Below, piece after piece: positions 26,386 through 35,315 of a stretch of 64,000 nucleotides of DNA. The translations under genes were made by a program, and so were the position numbers. The stretch's first letter is position 1, and the number at the start of each line of letters is the position of its first letter. The notes under the pieces were generated by a model. The model ran no database searches and was not told the origin of the DNA. It worked only from the letters and a program-made list of their open reading frames with translations. The DNA comes from Fibrobacter sp. UWB13. GTDB taxonomy: Bacteria > Fibrobacterota > Fibrobacteria > Fibrobacterales > Fibrobacteraceae. The stretch is from positions 1,736,001 to 1,800,000 of the forward strand of contig NZ_FXAX01000001.1 in NCBI RefSeq assembly GCF_900177805.1, read 5' to 3'.

Positions 26386-28422
26386 ATGAATCTTTCAAAA
26401 ATCGGCATTTTTGCTTTTGCGACAATCGCAGCCATCACCACTGCACAGGCAGGAATTAGCGGTTCCATCGTTGACGAATCCGGCGCTCCCATCCACAACG
26501 CGGCTGTCACCGTTAGAACTCTTCCGAAGCTCATCGCCAACGCGCGAACGCTCTCGAACGACAAGGGTGCATTCAGCTTGAATAATGCCAAGAAAGGCCA
26601 AAGCATCGTCGTACGCAAAGCGGGATTTTTGCCCGAAACACTCAGCGTTGTTCCCGGCAAAAAGAATTACGGCAGCATCACGCTAAAGCGCGACCCGATT
26701 GAAACTCGCATCGACAGCATCATGGCAAAAATGACACTTGACGACATGATTGCCCAAATGACGCAAGCCAAAGCACCGACCGTAAAATGCGGCAACAGCA
26801 TCTGCGGTTCTGCCCTCGAAGGCGGCGGCGCTTACACAGCAGACTTCTACACCAACGCTTGGAAACAGAAAATTCCAGTCATCTACGGCAAGGACAACGT
26901 CCACGGCGTCGCCGACGTGAATAACGCAACAATCTTCCCGCATAACATCGGGCTCGGAGCCACGCGAGATTCCGCACTCGTCCGCAAAATCGGGCAAGCC
27001 GTTGCTGAAGAAATGTGGGCAGCACACATCGACTTGAACTTCGCACCCGCCATCACCGTTCCGCAAGACGAACGCTGGGGCCGTGTGTACGAAGGATTTG
27101 GCGAAACAACGGAACTCGCCGTTGACCTCGGAGCCGCATTTGTACGCGGCCAGCAGGGAGACAACAATGATGCCGAATGGCGCGTCATCACCACGCTCAA
27201 GCACTTCATTGGCGACGGTGCCACAGATAACGGTTACGACCGCGGCAACGCCACCATGACAGACAAAGTCCTCCGCCAAAAGTATTTGCCACCTTACGAA
27301 GCTGGCGTTGAACAAGGCGCCCTCAGCGTCATGGCAAGTTTCAACCAGGTAAACGGCATCCACCAGCACGTAGACTCCGCAAAAATCACGGGCATTCTCA
27401 AGACCGAACTTGCATTTGACGGCTACGTCATCGCCGACTGGGAAGGCATCGAAAGTTCCACAACACCGGGCGCCGCAGGCGACTACTCGCCCGGACTCGT
27501 TACCGGAATTTCTTCGAAAGACGCCATCAAGAACGCTATCAACGCAGGCCTCGACATGGCAATGGTTCCGCAATCCGCCGAAAGCTTTGTCAAGAACATG
27601 AAGGAGCTCGTTGCATCGGGTGCGATTAGCGAAGATCGCGTCAAGGACGCTTGCCGCAGAATCTTGCGTGCAAAAATCCGCGCGGGCAGAATAGACAATC
27701 CGAGCGGCCCAGCCGCTTACGTTGGCGTCACAAAGAACATCGGCAGTGCAGAGCACCGCCAACTCGCCCGCGAAGCTGTGCAAAAGAGCCTCGTCATTCT
27801 CAAGAATAAAAAGGTTCTCCCGCTCAAGACTACAGACAAAATTTTCGTCACCGGTAGCCACGCCAACAACACCGGCTTACAATGCGGTGCATGGACGCAA
27901 GGCTGGCAAGGCACCATGGAAAACGTCCCCGGCGCAACATCAATCCAAGCAGGCTTTGACGAAGTTGCCAATGGCGCACGCGTCGCCACCGCCGAAGAAG
28001 CAAAGACAATCGTTTATGTTATCGGTGAAGTTCCGTATGCCGAATGGTTCGGCGACTACCGCGGTGACGATTTCAACAACAAGATCATCACCAAAAAAGC
28101 CAGAACCGATATGTCATTCAACAGCACCGATAACGACATTGCACAAATTAAGGAATGGCAAAAAGCAGGTCACAAAGTGGTCGTTGTACTCATCACCGGT
28201 CGCCCGCTCCCCATCACCTCGCTCATCAACGTAGCCGATGCATTCGTCGTCGCATGGCTCCCCGGCAGCGAAGGCGCAGGTGTTGCAGACGTGCTCTTTG
28301 GCAAAGTCAAGCCCACGGGCAAACTCCCCCACACTTGGCCCAAAGACGCCAAGCAAATCCCGATCAACGTTGGCGATGGGAAAAAAGGACTCTTCCCATA
28401 CGGATTCGGGTTGACATACTAA
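26386..28422 (+). CDS. Secreted GH3 beta-glucosidase-type glycoside hydrolase
   Basis: The 678-residue enzyme has a signal peptide (to about residue 22, TTAQA). A carboxypeptidase-regulatory-like domain follows (about 24-100, GISGSIVDESGAPIHNAAVTV). A complete GH3 barrel comes next (IPVIYGKDNVHG, FAPAITVPQDERWGRVYEGFGE, TLKHFIGDG), with predicted nucleophile D351 in VIADWEG. The GH3 C-terminal alpha/beta sandwich (SLVILKNKKVLPLK ... TGRPLPI ... PTGKLPHTWP) ends FPYGFGLTY. It should hydrolyse beta-1,4-glucosidic or xylosidic ends of oligosaccharides in the periplasm or at the surface. Its stop overlaps the convergent antitoxin gene by a few bases. Confidence 0.93.
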   Translation: MNLSKIGIFAFATIAAITTAQAGISGSIVDESGAPIHNAAVTVRTLPKLIANARTLSNDKGAFSLNNAKKGQSIVVRKAGFLPETLSVVPGKKNYGSITLKRDPIETRIDSIMAKMTLDDMIAQMTQAKAPTVKCGNSICGSALEGGGAYTADFYTNAWKQKIPVIYGKDNVHGVADVNNATIFPHNIGLGATRDSALVRKIGQAVAEEMWAAHIDLNFAPAITVPQDERWGRVYEGFGETTELAVDLGAAFVRGQQGDNNDAEWRVITTLKHFIGDGATDNGYDRGNATMTDKVLRQKYLPPYEAGVEQGALSVMASFNQVNGIHQHVDSAKITGILKTELAFDGYVIADWEGIESSTTPGAAGDYSPGLVTGISSKDAIKNAINAGLDMAMVPQSAESFVKNMKELVASGAISEDRVKDACRRILRAKIRAGRIDNPSGPAAYVGVTKNIGSAEHRQLAREAVQKSLVILKNKKVLPLKTTDKIFVTGSHANNTGLQCGAWTQGWQGTMENVPGATSIQAGFDEVANGARVATAEEAKTIVYVIGEVPYAEWFGDYRGDDFNNKIITKKARTDMSFNSTDNDIAQIKEWQKAGHKVVVVLITGRPLPITSLINVADAFVVAWLPGSEGAGVADVLFGKVKPTGKLPHTWPKDAKQIPINVGDGKKGLFPYGFGLTY

Positions 28423-29417
28423 GCGTCGAAACCAGCCTCCAGCATGCACTTCTGCGCAAAGCAGTTGGCTTCGTCCTCTTTTTCGGGATAGTTGTGCGTA
28501 ATTTCGATGTTCTGCAAACAAATTCCCTTCTTGCCATGATAAAGCACATGTGCAAGCTCATGGAAGAAAGTGAACCACATCGTTTCACGTTTTTTAAAGC
28601 GGTCGTGCAATTGGATTAGCGGGACATCCTTGTACCAACGGTACATGCCGTGAATCGGCGAGCTCTTGAAATTCTGCACGAACAACACACGAATACCAAT
28701 CTTACGGCATAGCGCCTGCAAGCCTGTCATGCAATCGTCAACCACCTCCGCCTCGGGCGTCCAGTAAGTGATACGCTTTTCGCGCTTCGGCAACTTCTTG
28801 TTTGCAGCCGCAAACGCAATAATTTCAGGAAGCGCCGCCTTAAGCTTTTTACGAACCGCAGGCTGCCCCAGCTTTTCCATCGGATCCTGATCCGACAGAA
28901 TCTCGCCACGGCGAATCCACGCCGAAGTCGCATACGGATCCTTGACCTCCGCAAGCGAAATACGGAACGCCACCTTCAGCTGAGCCTTTTTGTAATAACC
29001 ATCCCACGCCTGTGGGGACGCCACTGCAAAGAATTTCAGCAGAGGCATCAAAGATTTGCTTTCATCCTTTTTTTGTCGAACCCATTCGCGGACATCAAGT
29101 TCCACGGGGAAAGACTTTTTCCAAAGGGACTGATCCATAAGCGAAGCCTTAATTTTCTCACGCGACAAAAATTCGTCGTAAGCCATCTGACTACGCAGCC
29201 AAAACCCAGCAGGTATTTCCGTAACCATTTCAAGAGAAATTGCCGATTCGGGCGTGATTCGGCAATTTCCCTGCAAAATGTCATTCACAGCCTTGGGCGT
29301 GTAGCCCATGCGTGCAGCCAAATCATTGGCATCAAGGCCCATTTCTTCGATTTTTTCAGCAAGATGCCGCCCAGGTGGCGTCACTACAGCTAATTCATCA
29401 CATCTATAAACCTGCAT
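28419..29417 (-). CDS. higA: HigA-type XRE antitoxin fused to ImmA/IrrE metallopeptidase domain
   Basis: The 332-residue protein opens with a HigA-like helix-turn-helix (PPGRHLAEKIEEMGLDANDLAARMGYTPKAVNDIL, about 14-50). Its C-terminal ImmA/IrrE-like zinc peptidase domain carries HELAH at 286-290 and a later EDEAN motif supplying the third ligand. It follows the HigB-like toxin gene by 8 bases and should repress the pair's promoter. The fusion suggests that repression may be relieved by proteolysis of a partner, which is inference. Confidence 0.85.
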   Translation of the reverse strand: MQVYRCDELAVVTPPGRHLAEKIEEMGLDANDLAARMGYTPKAVNDILQGNCRITPESAISLEMVTEIPAGFWLRSQMAYDEFLSREKIKASLMDQSLWKKSFPVELDVREWVRQKKDESKSLMPLLKFFAVASPQAWDGYYKKAQLKVAFRISLAEVKDPYATSAWIRRGEILSDQDPMEKLGQPAVRKKLKAALPEIIAFAAANKKLPKREKRITYWTPEAEVVDDCMTGLQALCRKIGIRVLFVQNFKSSPIHGMYRWYKDVPLIQLHDRFKKRETMWFTFFHELAHVLYHGKKGICLQNIEITHNYPEKEDEANCFAQKCMLEAGFDA

Positions 29418-29425
29418 AAGTACTC

Positions 29426-29749
29426 CTAATCATGATAATCTACAATTTCTAGAATAGAAACTGTTTGTTCAACAATCAATCCGATGACATTTCCGTCACT
29501 ATTCAAAACCGGCTTGAAGATAAGCCGATACGGATGGTCCAAATCACAAGCCCATTGCCCTGCACGATTGCCGGTTAACTCATGGAAACGGCCTGCCACA
29601 TTTTTCAAAGCGTCTAAATCAACCGCTCTATGCAAAGCATCTATTCTTGTCGAATAAGTATCCGCTAGTCTTTGCCCCATTTTTCTCACTGCATAAGCCC
29701 TATCACCCGCACAGCGAGCCAATTCCTTATCTGCGTACACAACCTGCAT
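29426..29749 (-). CDS. higB: HigB/RelE-type mRNA-interferase toxin
   Basis: The 107-residue protein fits the RelE/HigB fold: DKELARCAGDRAYAVRKMGQRLADTYSTRIDAL, GRFHELTGNRAGQWACDLDHPYRLIF, and C-terminal VEQTVSILEIVDYHD. RelE-type toxins cut mRNA on the ribosome. Toxin-before-antitoxin order is characteristic of HigBA. An SD (GAGG) precedes the ATG, and a sigma70-like promoter lies at 29778-29806. Confidence 0.85.
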   Translation of the reverse strand: MQVVYADKELARCAGDRAYAVRKMGQRLADTYSTRIDALHRAVDLDALKNVAGRFHELTGNRAGQWACDLDHPYRLIFKPVLNSDGNVIGLIVEQTVSILEIVDYHD

Positions 29750-29777
29750 TTAATCCTCATAATTTTAATACACCTAT

Positions 29778-29806
29778 AATATAATTCAAAATTTTAATAG
29801 AAGCAA
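29778..29806 (-). promoter_or_regulatory. Promoter of the higBA-like operon
   Basis: On the minus strand, TTGCTT and TATATT are separated by exactly 17 bases, about 28 bases before the toxin start. The same -35/-10 pair is seen at the complete pilin gene (59950-59978). Confidence 0.5.
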
Positions 29807-29850
29807 ATGGTGTAGTACTTTCATCAGAGCACCAGTAAAAGTTCGACCCC

Positions 29851-29878
29851 TTGACAGCGAAATCGTGAGGAGTATAAA
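29851..29878 (+). promoter_or_regulatory. Promoter of the GHKL/metallopeptidase operon
   Basis: A consensus TTGACA and TATAAA are separated by 16 bases, about 40 bases before the ATG at 29920. The gene also has an AAGGAG SD. Confidence 0.6.
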
Positions 29879-29919
29879 TTTAGGGGCGTTAAAATTTTCG
29901 AAAAACTAAAGGAGTAGAA

Positions 29920-30951
29920 ATGGAAAGAACATCCAAAATCATTCCATTAAACATCGTTTTCACATACCCCGTTCATTGGGATTCATTTCAAATTTTGCGA
30001 GATTATATCCAAAATTTCTACGATTCGGTTCCCGTAGACCAATGGGCAAAACGTTTTCAGTACGAATTTAGTGACGGAACATTAACCATGCGAGTCGAAG
30101 ACTCCTCATTCAGCTACGAATGGCTATTGCATATCGGAGCGTCAACAAAAACTAATTCAGAAGAAAAACACGCCGGTTATTTCGGTGAAGGCTTCAAAAT
30201 AGCCTCTCTCTGCGCACTCCGTGATAAGCATTGGGAAATCAAAATGTCATCTGGAAACTGGAGCATCAATGTCATTTGCACAGACCAAACGATAGATGGA
30301 CAAAATGTTAAAATGCTCGCATACAATTTGACAGAATCAGAAACAAGCATTCCTAAAAGCGAGCTAATCCTGCAAGGCGTTTCAATTGCAGATTTCAACA
30401 TATTCAAAACCGCTTTAAGAAGTTTTTACCACCCTGAAAACGAGCTCCTAGGAGAAAAAATTTGGGAGAACTGTGATGGAGCAGTCTACACACGCAGCAA
30501 AAAACAATATGATAACGAACTTCCGTATAATTACAGCTACGGCAGAAAAGGAATTGTTTTCTGTGGCTATCAAATTCGAGGTTCAAATCCGTTCGATCTT
30601 GTAGTATGCCTACATGACTTTGAGCAAAACGATCGTGAACGAGATTCACTCCTAGACATGGAAGTTGTAACCGTATTCAAAAGAATGAGCGCATTATTGC
30701 CAGCACAAGCCTCCTTTAAAATCGTTGAAAAAATGAGACGTGTCTGGATATCCAACAGCACAGACCGTTTCGATTTCGAAAGTTGGACTTCTGTCCTCCG
30801 ACGGTTACTGTATAACATTTTGTTTTCTTCTGAATATTGCAAAAAATTCAAAGACAAATATCCGAATCTTCTGTACCTCTACCCAACCCTAAGCAAAATA
30901 CAAATGAATTGGAGGCAAGAAGCCCGTTGTTGGTACAAAAAAAGTTCATGA
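29920..30951 (+). CDS. GHKL-ATPase half of a GHKL/zinc-peptidase protein (frameshifted)
   Basis: The 343-residue frame has a GHKL (Hsp90/histidine-kinase type) ATP-binding fold. QILRDYIQNFYDS is the N-box, TMRVEDSSFSYEWLLHIG the D-containing strand, and KHAGYFGEGFKIASL the glycine-rich lid. The downstream domain to about 340 is unfamiliar. The frame ends at a TGA just after a run of seven A (30937-30943). Removing one A fuses it to the peptidase frame, giving one protein of about 517 residues. It lies divergently next to the higBA-like pair. A role in defence or stress is possible but is not shown by the sequence. Confidence 0.6.
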   Translation: MERTSKIIPLNIVFTYPVHWDSFQILRDYIQNFYDSVPVDQWAKRFQYEFSDGTLTMRVEDSSFSYEWLLHIGASTKTNSEEKHAGYFGEGFKIASLCALRDKHWEIKMSSGNWSINVICTDQTIDGQNVKMLAYNLTESETSIPKSELILQGVSIADFNIFKTALRSFYHPENELLGEKIWENCDGAVYTRSKKQYDNELPYNYSYGRKGIVFCGYQIRGSNPFDLVVCLHDFEQNDRERDSLLDMEVVTVFKRMSALLPAQASFKIVEKMRRVWISNSTDRFDFESWTSVLRRLLYNILFSSEYCKKFKDKYPNLLYLYPTLSKIQMNWRQEARCWYKKSS

Positions 30952-30982
30952 CAAATACATTCTTGTCGGTGAACCATTTTCA

Positions 30983-31474
30983 TTGTTAGGTTATTCATCA
31001 CTCGAAGATGAATGTAGACGAAATGGCGGACTTGTAAAAGATGACGACATTCACACAGAAATAGAAAGGAACTGTTTCTCAATTCTTGAAGATACATGCA
31101 AAAAATTATTCCCCGACTTTTTTATTGCAGATCCATGGCCATCCCACAAAATCATAACAAATCCCAAAGCAACCTATCACGGAATGGCTACAGTCTGTAA
31201 AAACAAGCGAAAACAATTTAATAAGATGCACTTATGTATTAAGAATAAAATTGACTGTGTGTACCTAAAGCGTTCCATTATCGAAGCCGATAAATTCTAT
31301 GATGGTTTATCCACCTATGTTCATGAAATGAGCCACATGTTCGGCGGAGATGCTTCCGAAAACTTCAGCCTCGGTCTCACGCTCGCAATGGAAATACTTC
31401 TACAAAACACAGCAATCGTAGAATCAGCACATCAAAAATGGCGTCAACAATTCAGTAACAACTCACAAATATGA
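30983..31474 (+). CDS. Zinc-metallopeptidase half of the GHKL/peptidase protein
   Basis: This frame is open from 30908, so the TTG at 30983 is unlikely to be a real start. It continues the product of 29920 once one A is dropped from the seven-A run. The C-terminal part has STYVHEMSHMFGGDASENF with the HExxH zinc motif at residues 114-118 of this frame and a downstream acidic ligand candidate, as in gluzincin-type peptidases. Its stop overlaps the next start (ATGA). Either the gene is frameshifted, or polymerase slippage on the A run yields a mixture of products. Confidence 0.55.
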   Translation: MLGYSSLEDECRRNGGLVKDDDIHTEIERNCFSILEDTCKKLFPDFFIADPWPSHKIITNPKATYHGMATVCKNKRKQFNKMHLCIKNKIDCVYLKRSIIEADKFYDGLSTYVHEMSHMFGGDASENFSLGLTLAMEILLQNTAIVESAHQKWRQQFSNNSQI

Positions 31475-31662
31475 GAAGAAAACGAAAACATAAAACAGAT
31501 ATCTTCAGAAGCTATGAAGAAGCCCATTCTTACGGACGCGCAATGGGCCGTTTAACATGCGTATACGAAATGGCTGTAAAAATGCGAGATTCGAAAGATT
31601 TTGACTTAAATTCGATTGCAAAATACACAAAACTTCCTATAAAAACCATATTGGTATTGTAA
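31471..31662 (+). CDS. Small basic protein coupled to the GHKL/peptidase gene
   Basis: This 63-residue protein begins MRRKRKHKTDIF and continues with helices (SYGRAMGRLTCVYEMAVKMRDSKDFDLNSIAKYTKLPIKTI). The end resembles the short IAKxTxLPIxxI helix-turn motif seen at the C-terminus of Rpn-like proteins. The ATGA overlap with the peptidase frame indicates translational coupling, so it is probably a third component of that unit. No function is known. Confidence 0.5.
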   Translation: MRRKRKHKTDIFRSYEEAHSYGRAMGRLTCVYEMAVKMRDSKDFDLNSIAKYTKLPIKTILVL

Positions 31663-31741
31663 TAAACCACAATAGAATTGCACAACATTCCCAAAGAAAT
31701 TATATATTACGCTTTGTAAACAATTAGGGATGTGTAGAGCA

Positions 31742-32875
31742 ATGAGAATTCCTTTCAACCAGCCCCCCTTCGTGGGGCCTGAAATCGATTATGTACGGAA
31801 GGCCGTTGAAAGCGGTCGTATTTGTGGCGATGGGCAATTCAACCAAAAATGCCACGCCTGGCTAGAACAAAAAACGGGTGTCGCCCGCGCATTGCTCACT
31901 ACAAGTTGCACCCACGCTCTTGAGATGTCCGCACTGTTGTGCAACATCCAGCCCGGCGACGAAGTCATCATGCCATCGTTCACGTTCGTTTCGACCGCTG
32001 ATGCTTTTGCCATGCGCGGTGCAAAATGCGTGTTTGTGGACATCCGCCCCGACACCATGAACATTGACGAAAAGCTGATTGAAGAAGCCATTACAGAAAA
32101 GACGAAGGCAATCGTCCCAGTGCATTATGCAGGCGTCGGCTGCGAAATGGACACCATCAACTCCATCGCCAAAAAGCACAATTTATTCGTCATCGAAGAC
32201 GCCGCGCAAGGCATGATGGCCACCTACAAAGGTCGTTCGCTTGGGGCGCTCGGAGATTTCGGTTGCTATAGTTTTCACGAGACAAAGAACTACAGCATGG
32301 GCGAAGGCGGAGCCATTCTCATCGCCGACAAAAAGTATTCCGACCACGCCGAAATCATCCGCGAAAAAGGCACGAACCGTGTGCAATTCCACCGCGGCGA
32401 AGTCGATAAATACACATGGGTCGAACTCGGCTCCAGCTACTTACCGAGTGAACTCAACGCAGCTTACCTCTACGCCGAACTTGAAAACGCTCAGAAAATT
32501 TTCGACAATCGCATGGCAAGCTGGAACGCTTACCGAGAACGTTTACAGCCGCTCACCGATGCAGGCGATTTGCAGCTCCCGTACATTCCGGCAGAATGTT
32601 GCCACAACGCGCACATGTTCTACCTGAAGGTCGCCGATCTCAAAACACGAACAGCACTCATTGCGCATCTCGTCAAAAATGGAATTCTCGCAGTATTCCA
32701 CTACGTGCCGCTCCACAACGCTCCCGCCGGTAAACGTTTCGGACGTTTCAATGGCGAAGACCGTTACACCACCCACGAAAGCGACCGTTTGTTGCGACTC
32801 CCCATGTTCTACGGATTAAAGCAAAACGATTTGGAATTCGTGTGTGACAAGGTCAAGGAATTTTTCGGGAAGTGA
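31742..32875 (+). CDS. wecE: dTDP-4-amino-4,6-dideoxygalactose transaminase (WecE/RffA type)
   Basis: The 377-residue PLP enzyme closely follows WecE. It has MRIPFNQPPFVGPEIDYV at the start, GDEVIMPSFTFVSTADAF, FVDIRPDTMNIDE, PVHYAGVGCEMDTI, VIEDAAQGMMATYKG, and FHETKNYSMGEGG with the PLP lysine, and ends with GEDRYTTHESDRLLRLPMFY. WecE makes dTDP-4-amino-4,6-dideoxygalactose (the Fuc4NAc precursor) from the 4-keto sugar. I use the ATG at 31742; an in-frame ATG at 31730 is possible. It opens the polysaccharide locus. The dTDP-sugar suppliers are not in the window. Confidence 0.9.
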   Translation: MRIPFNQPPFVGPEIDYVRKAVESGRICGDGQFNQKCHAWLEQKTGVARALLTTSCTHALEMSALLCNIQPGDEVIMPSFTFVSTADAFAMRGAKCVFVDIRPDTMNIDEKLIEEAITEKTKAIVPVHYAGVGCEMDTINSIAKKHNLFVIEDAAQGMMATYKGRSLGALGDFGCYSFHETKNYSMGEGGAILIADKKYSDHAEIIREKGTNRVQFHRGEVDKYTWVELGSSYLPSELNAAYLYAELENAQKIFDNRMASWNAYRERLQPLTDAGDLQLPYIPAECCHNAHMFYLKVADLKTRTALIAHLVKNGILAVFHYVPLHNAPAGKRFGRFNGEDRYTTHESDRLLRLPMFYGLKQNDLEFVCDKVKEFFGK

Positions 32876-32881
32876 AAAGAA

Positions 32882-34078
32882 ATGGAGCAAAGCAATCCTC
32901 AAAAGAAACTCCTGCTATTAGGCGGCAGCCACGCCGAAATTCCGCTCATCAAGGCTGCACAGGAACTCGGCTGGTATGTGATTACCACGGGCAACAATCG
33001 CGATGGACTCGGCCACCCTTACGCCGACAAGACCATTTTTGCAGACTTCAGCGACAAAGATGCTATGCTAGAACTCGCCAAGAGCGAGAATGTGCAAGCC
33101 ATTTGTTCCGGATGCAACGATTTTGCGTTACTTTCGACAGCGTACGTCTGCGAAAAGCTCGGGCTCCCTGGGCACGATTCCTACGCGACGAGTCTCGAAA
33201 TCCACCACAAAGACAAGTACCGCGCCCTCGCTGCACGACTCGACATTCCGACACCGCGCGCACTCGTTGTTCGAAACGCAGCCGACTTCGAGACCGCCAT
33301 TTCGCAACTGACGTTCCCTATCATCGTCAAACCCGTTGATTTGACTGGTGGCAAAGGCATCCACCGAGCCGCCAACATCGAAGAAGCTCGCGCGGCCTAC
33401 AAAGACGCCTGCAGCCGTACCCGCCAAGACCACATTGTGGTCGAAGAATTCGTACAAGGCACAAACCATGGATTCTCCGCCATGCTCGTGAAAGGCAAAG
33501 TCGCATTTGCATTTTCCGACAACGAACAGTATTACCTCAACAAGTACATGGTCTCGGGAGCAAACACGCCAAGCACCACAAGTGCAGCGGGCCTCGCCAA
33601 GCTCCGTGACTACAGCGAACGCATCGCCCGCGAATTACACCTCGTCGATGGCATTTTGCATATCCAATACATCGAGCGTGCTGACGGCACGCCAGTCATC
33701 ATTGAGATATGTCGCCGACCGCCAGGAGATTTATACATCAAATTCGTCAAATACGCCACCGGAATCGACTACCCAAAATTCATTGTGATGGCAGAAACTG
33801 GAATGGACATTTCAGGCATCGCCGATGTTCCCACGCAAGGATTCTGGCTCAGGCACTGCATTATGGCGGACCGTGAAGGAATTGTCCGCGACGTCTCTTT
33901 CGCCCCAGAAATTCAAAAGAATATCGTCGAAAAATTTCTGTGGTATAAGCCAGGCGAACAAATTACAGATAAGCTTTTATACAAAGCAGGCATCGTATTT
34001 TTCAAGTTCGACACGCTAGCCGAAATGCAAGACAAAACAGCAAGAATGACAGAACTTGCCAAAAGCATAGTAGAATAA
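32882..34078 (+). CDS. ATP-grasp domain ligase
   Basis: The 398-residue protein has an N-terminal Rossmann-like preATP-grasp domain (KLLLLGGSHAEIPLIKAAQELGW). The ATP-grasp core follows: YRALAARLDIPTPRALVV, PIIVKPVDLTGGKGIHRA, VVEEFVQGTNHGFSAM, and the metal site in IIEICRRPPGD. It is similar to carbamoyl-phosphate synthase-like and PurK-like ligases that join a carboxylate to an amine. Its place directly after wecE (6-base gap) suggests that it decorates or prepares an amino-sugar substituent. The substrate is unknown. Confidence 0.8.
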   Translation: MEQSNPQKKLLLLGGSHAEIPLIKAAQELGWYVITTGNNRDGLGHPYADKTIFADFSDKDAMLELAKSENVQAICSGCNDFALLSTAYVCEKLGLPGHDSYATSLEIHHKDKYRALAARLDIPTPRALVVRNAADFETAISQLTFPIIVKPVDLTGGKGIHRAANIEEARAAYKDACSRTRQDHIVVEEFVQGTNHGFSAMLVKGKVAFAFSDNEQYYLNKYMVSGANTPSTTSAAGLAKLRDYSERIARELHLVDGILHIQYIERADGTPVIIEICRRPPGDLYIKFVKYATGIDYPKFIVMAETGMDISGIADVPTQGFWLRHCIMADREGIVRDVSFAPEIQKNIVEKFLWYKPGEQITDKLLYKAGIVFFKFDTLAEMQDKTARMTELAKSIVE

Positions 34079-34083
34079 AGGAG

Positions 34084-34141
34084 ATTCCGGGTCAAGCCCG
34101 GAATGACAACTAAAAACGCCATGGCGGACCAAATCCGCCAT
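34084..34141. repeat. Two REP-like palindromes
   Basis: ATTCCGGG-TCAAG-CCCGGAAT (34084-34104), followed by GAC, is a palindrome of a type common in many bacterial genomes. ATGGCGGA-CCAAA-TCCGCCAT (34121-34141) follows. They fill the gap between the ATP-grasp and oxidoreductase genes. Confidence 0.6.
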
Positions 34142-34175
34142 CTAATCGAAAAGAAATATCCTATATTCAAAAACG

Positions 34176-35315
34176 ATGAAAAAAGAACCTTACCAAATTG
34201 CATTTATCGGAGGCGGAATCAATTCAGCCATTGGCGAAGTCCACAAGGCGGCAAGCCAGATGGACGGCCATTTTGAACTCGTGGCCGGCGCATTCAGCAC
34301 GCACGAAGAAACAAACCGCGAAACCGCCCACACCTGGGGCGTCGCCGAAGAACGCACGTACGCGAAATATCAAGATTTATTGCAAGCCGAAAAAGGCAAA
34401 CTCGATGCCGTCGTAGTGCTCGCACCGACAGACTACCACAAAGACATCGTCATCGAAGCTCTCAGAGCAGGTTACCCCGTCATTTGTGAAAAGTCGCTCG
34501 CCACAAGCGTTGCCGAAGGCGAAGCCATAGCAAAAGTTGTTGCCGAGACAAAAGGATTTTTCTGCACCACATACAACTACACCGGTTACCCGATGATCCG
34601 CGAACTCAAGCAGTTCATCGCCGATGGCAAGCTCGGAAAAATCCAGCAAGTGCAAGTCGAAATGCCGCAAGAAGGCTTTATGCGCCTAGGCGCAAACAAC
34701 GAACCGCCCAAGCCGCAAAGCTGGCGACTCAAGGACACCGTGATTCCGAAGATTTCGCTCGACCTCGGCAGCCACCTGCACAACATGATTTACTTTTTGA
34801 CCGGCGAACGCCCCGAACACATCGTGGCCGACCAGACAACCTTCGGACTCTTCCCGCAAATCGTTGATAACGTGGGCGCACTCGTGCAATACACGAACAA
34901 CGTCCGCGCACAAATCTGGTTCAGCAAAACCGCTCTCGGCAACCGCAATGGGCTGCGCATCCGTGTTTACGGCAGCGAAGGCAGCGCCGAATGGTTCCAG
35001 CTCGAACCCGAAACGCTCAAGACATGCGACCTGCGCGGCAACGTGAGCCTCCGCGACCGCACCGGCGACGTCAAAATTGCCAACCAGCAGCGTTACAATC
35101 GCTTCAAGGCAGGCCACCCCGCCGGATTCATCGAAGCATTCGCGAATTACTACAAAGACATCGCCGATTGCCTCAACCAGTATTTTGCCACAGGCAGTTT
35201 CAAGAGCCAATACGTATGCGGTATCCGCACATCGCTCGAAGGCCTCGCCATGATGCAAGCCGCAGCCAAGTCCGCCCAAAGCAACAAGTGGGAATCCGTT
35301 CAGCAAAGGTTCTAG
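34176..35315 (+). CDS. Gfo/Idh/MocA family sugar oxidoreductase
   Basis: The 379-residue enzyme has an N-terminal Rossmann domain (IAFIGGGINSAIGEVHKAA). The family's EKSLATSVAEGEAI motif is present (usual EKP-(L/M) with Lys), as is a C-terminal beta-sheet domain containing SLDLGSHLHNMIYFLTGERP with the catalytic-site histidine region. These NAD(P)-dependent enzymes oxidise or reduce nucleotide sugars and cyclitols. It abuts the next gene (TAG directly followed by ATG), placing it in the sugar-biosynthesis operon. Confidence 0.88.
   Translation: MKKEPYQIAFIGGGINSAIGEVHKAASQMDGHFELVAGAFSTHEETNRETAHTWGVAEERTYAKYQDLLQAEKGKLDAVVVLAPTDYHKDIVIEALRAGYPVICEKSLATSVAEGEAIAKVVAETKGFFCTTYNYTGYPMIRELKQFIADGKLGKIQQVQVEMPQEGFMRLGANNEPPKPQSWRLKDTVIPKISLDLGSHLHNMIYFLTGERPEHIVADQTTFGLFPQIVDNVGALVQYTNNVRAQIWFSKTALGNRNGLRIRVYGSEGSAEWFQLEPETLKTCDLRGNVSLRDRTGDVKIANQQRYNRFKAGHPAGFIEAFANYYKDIADCLNQYFATGSFKSQYVCGIRTSLEGLAMMQAAAKSAQSNKWESVQQRF

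Noticed and set aside
26683-27861. 392-codon minus-strand frame opposite the GH3 gene
   Set aside because: Same shadow effect; the GH3 frame has a signal peptide and all family motifs.
30937-30950. Programmed -1 ribosomal frameshift at A-AAA-AAG linking the GHKL and peptidase frames
   Set aside because: The peptidase frame is +1 (or -2) relative to the GHKL frame, so a -1 slip would enter the wrong frame. Loss of one A (mutation, error or polymerase slippage) fits.
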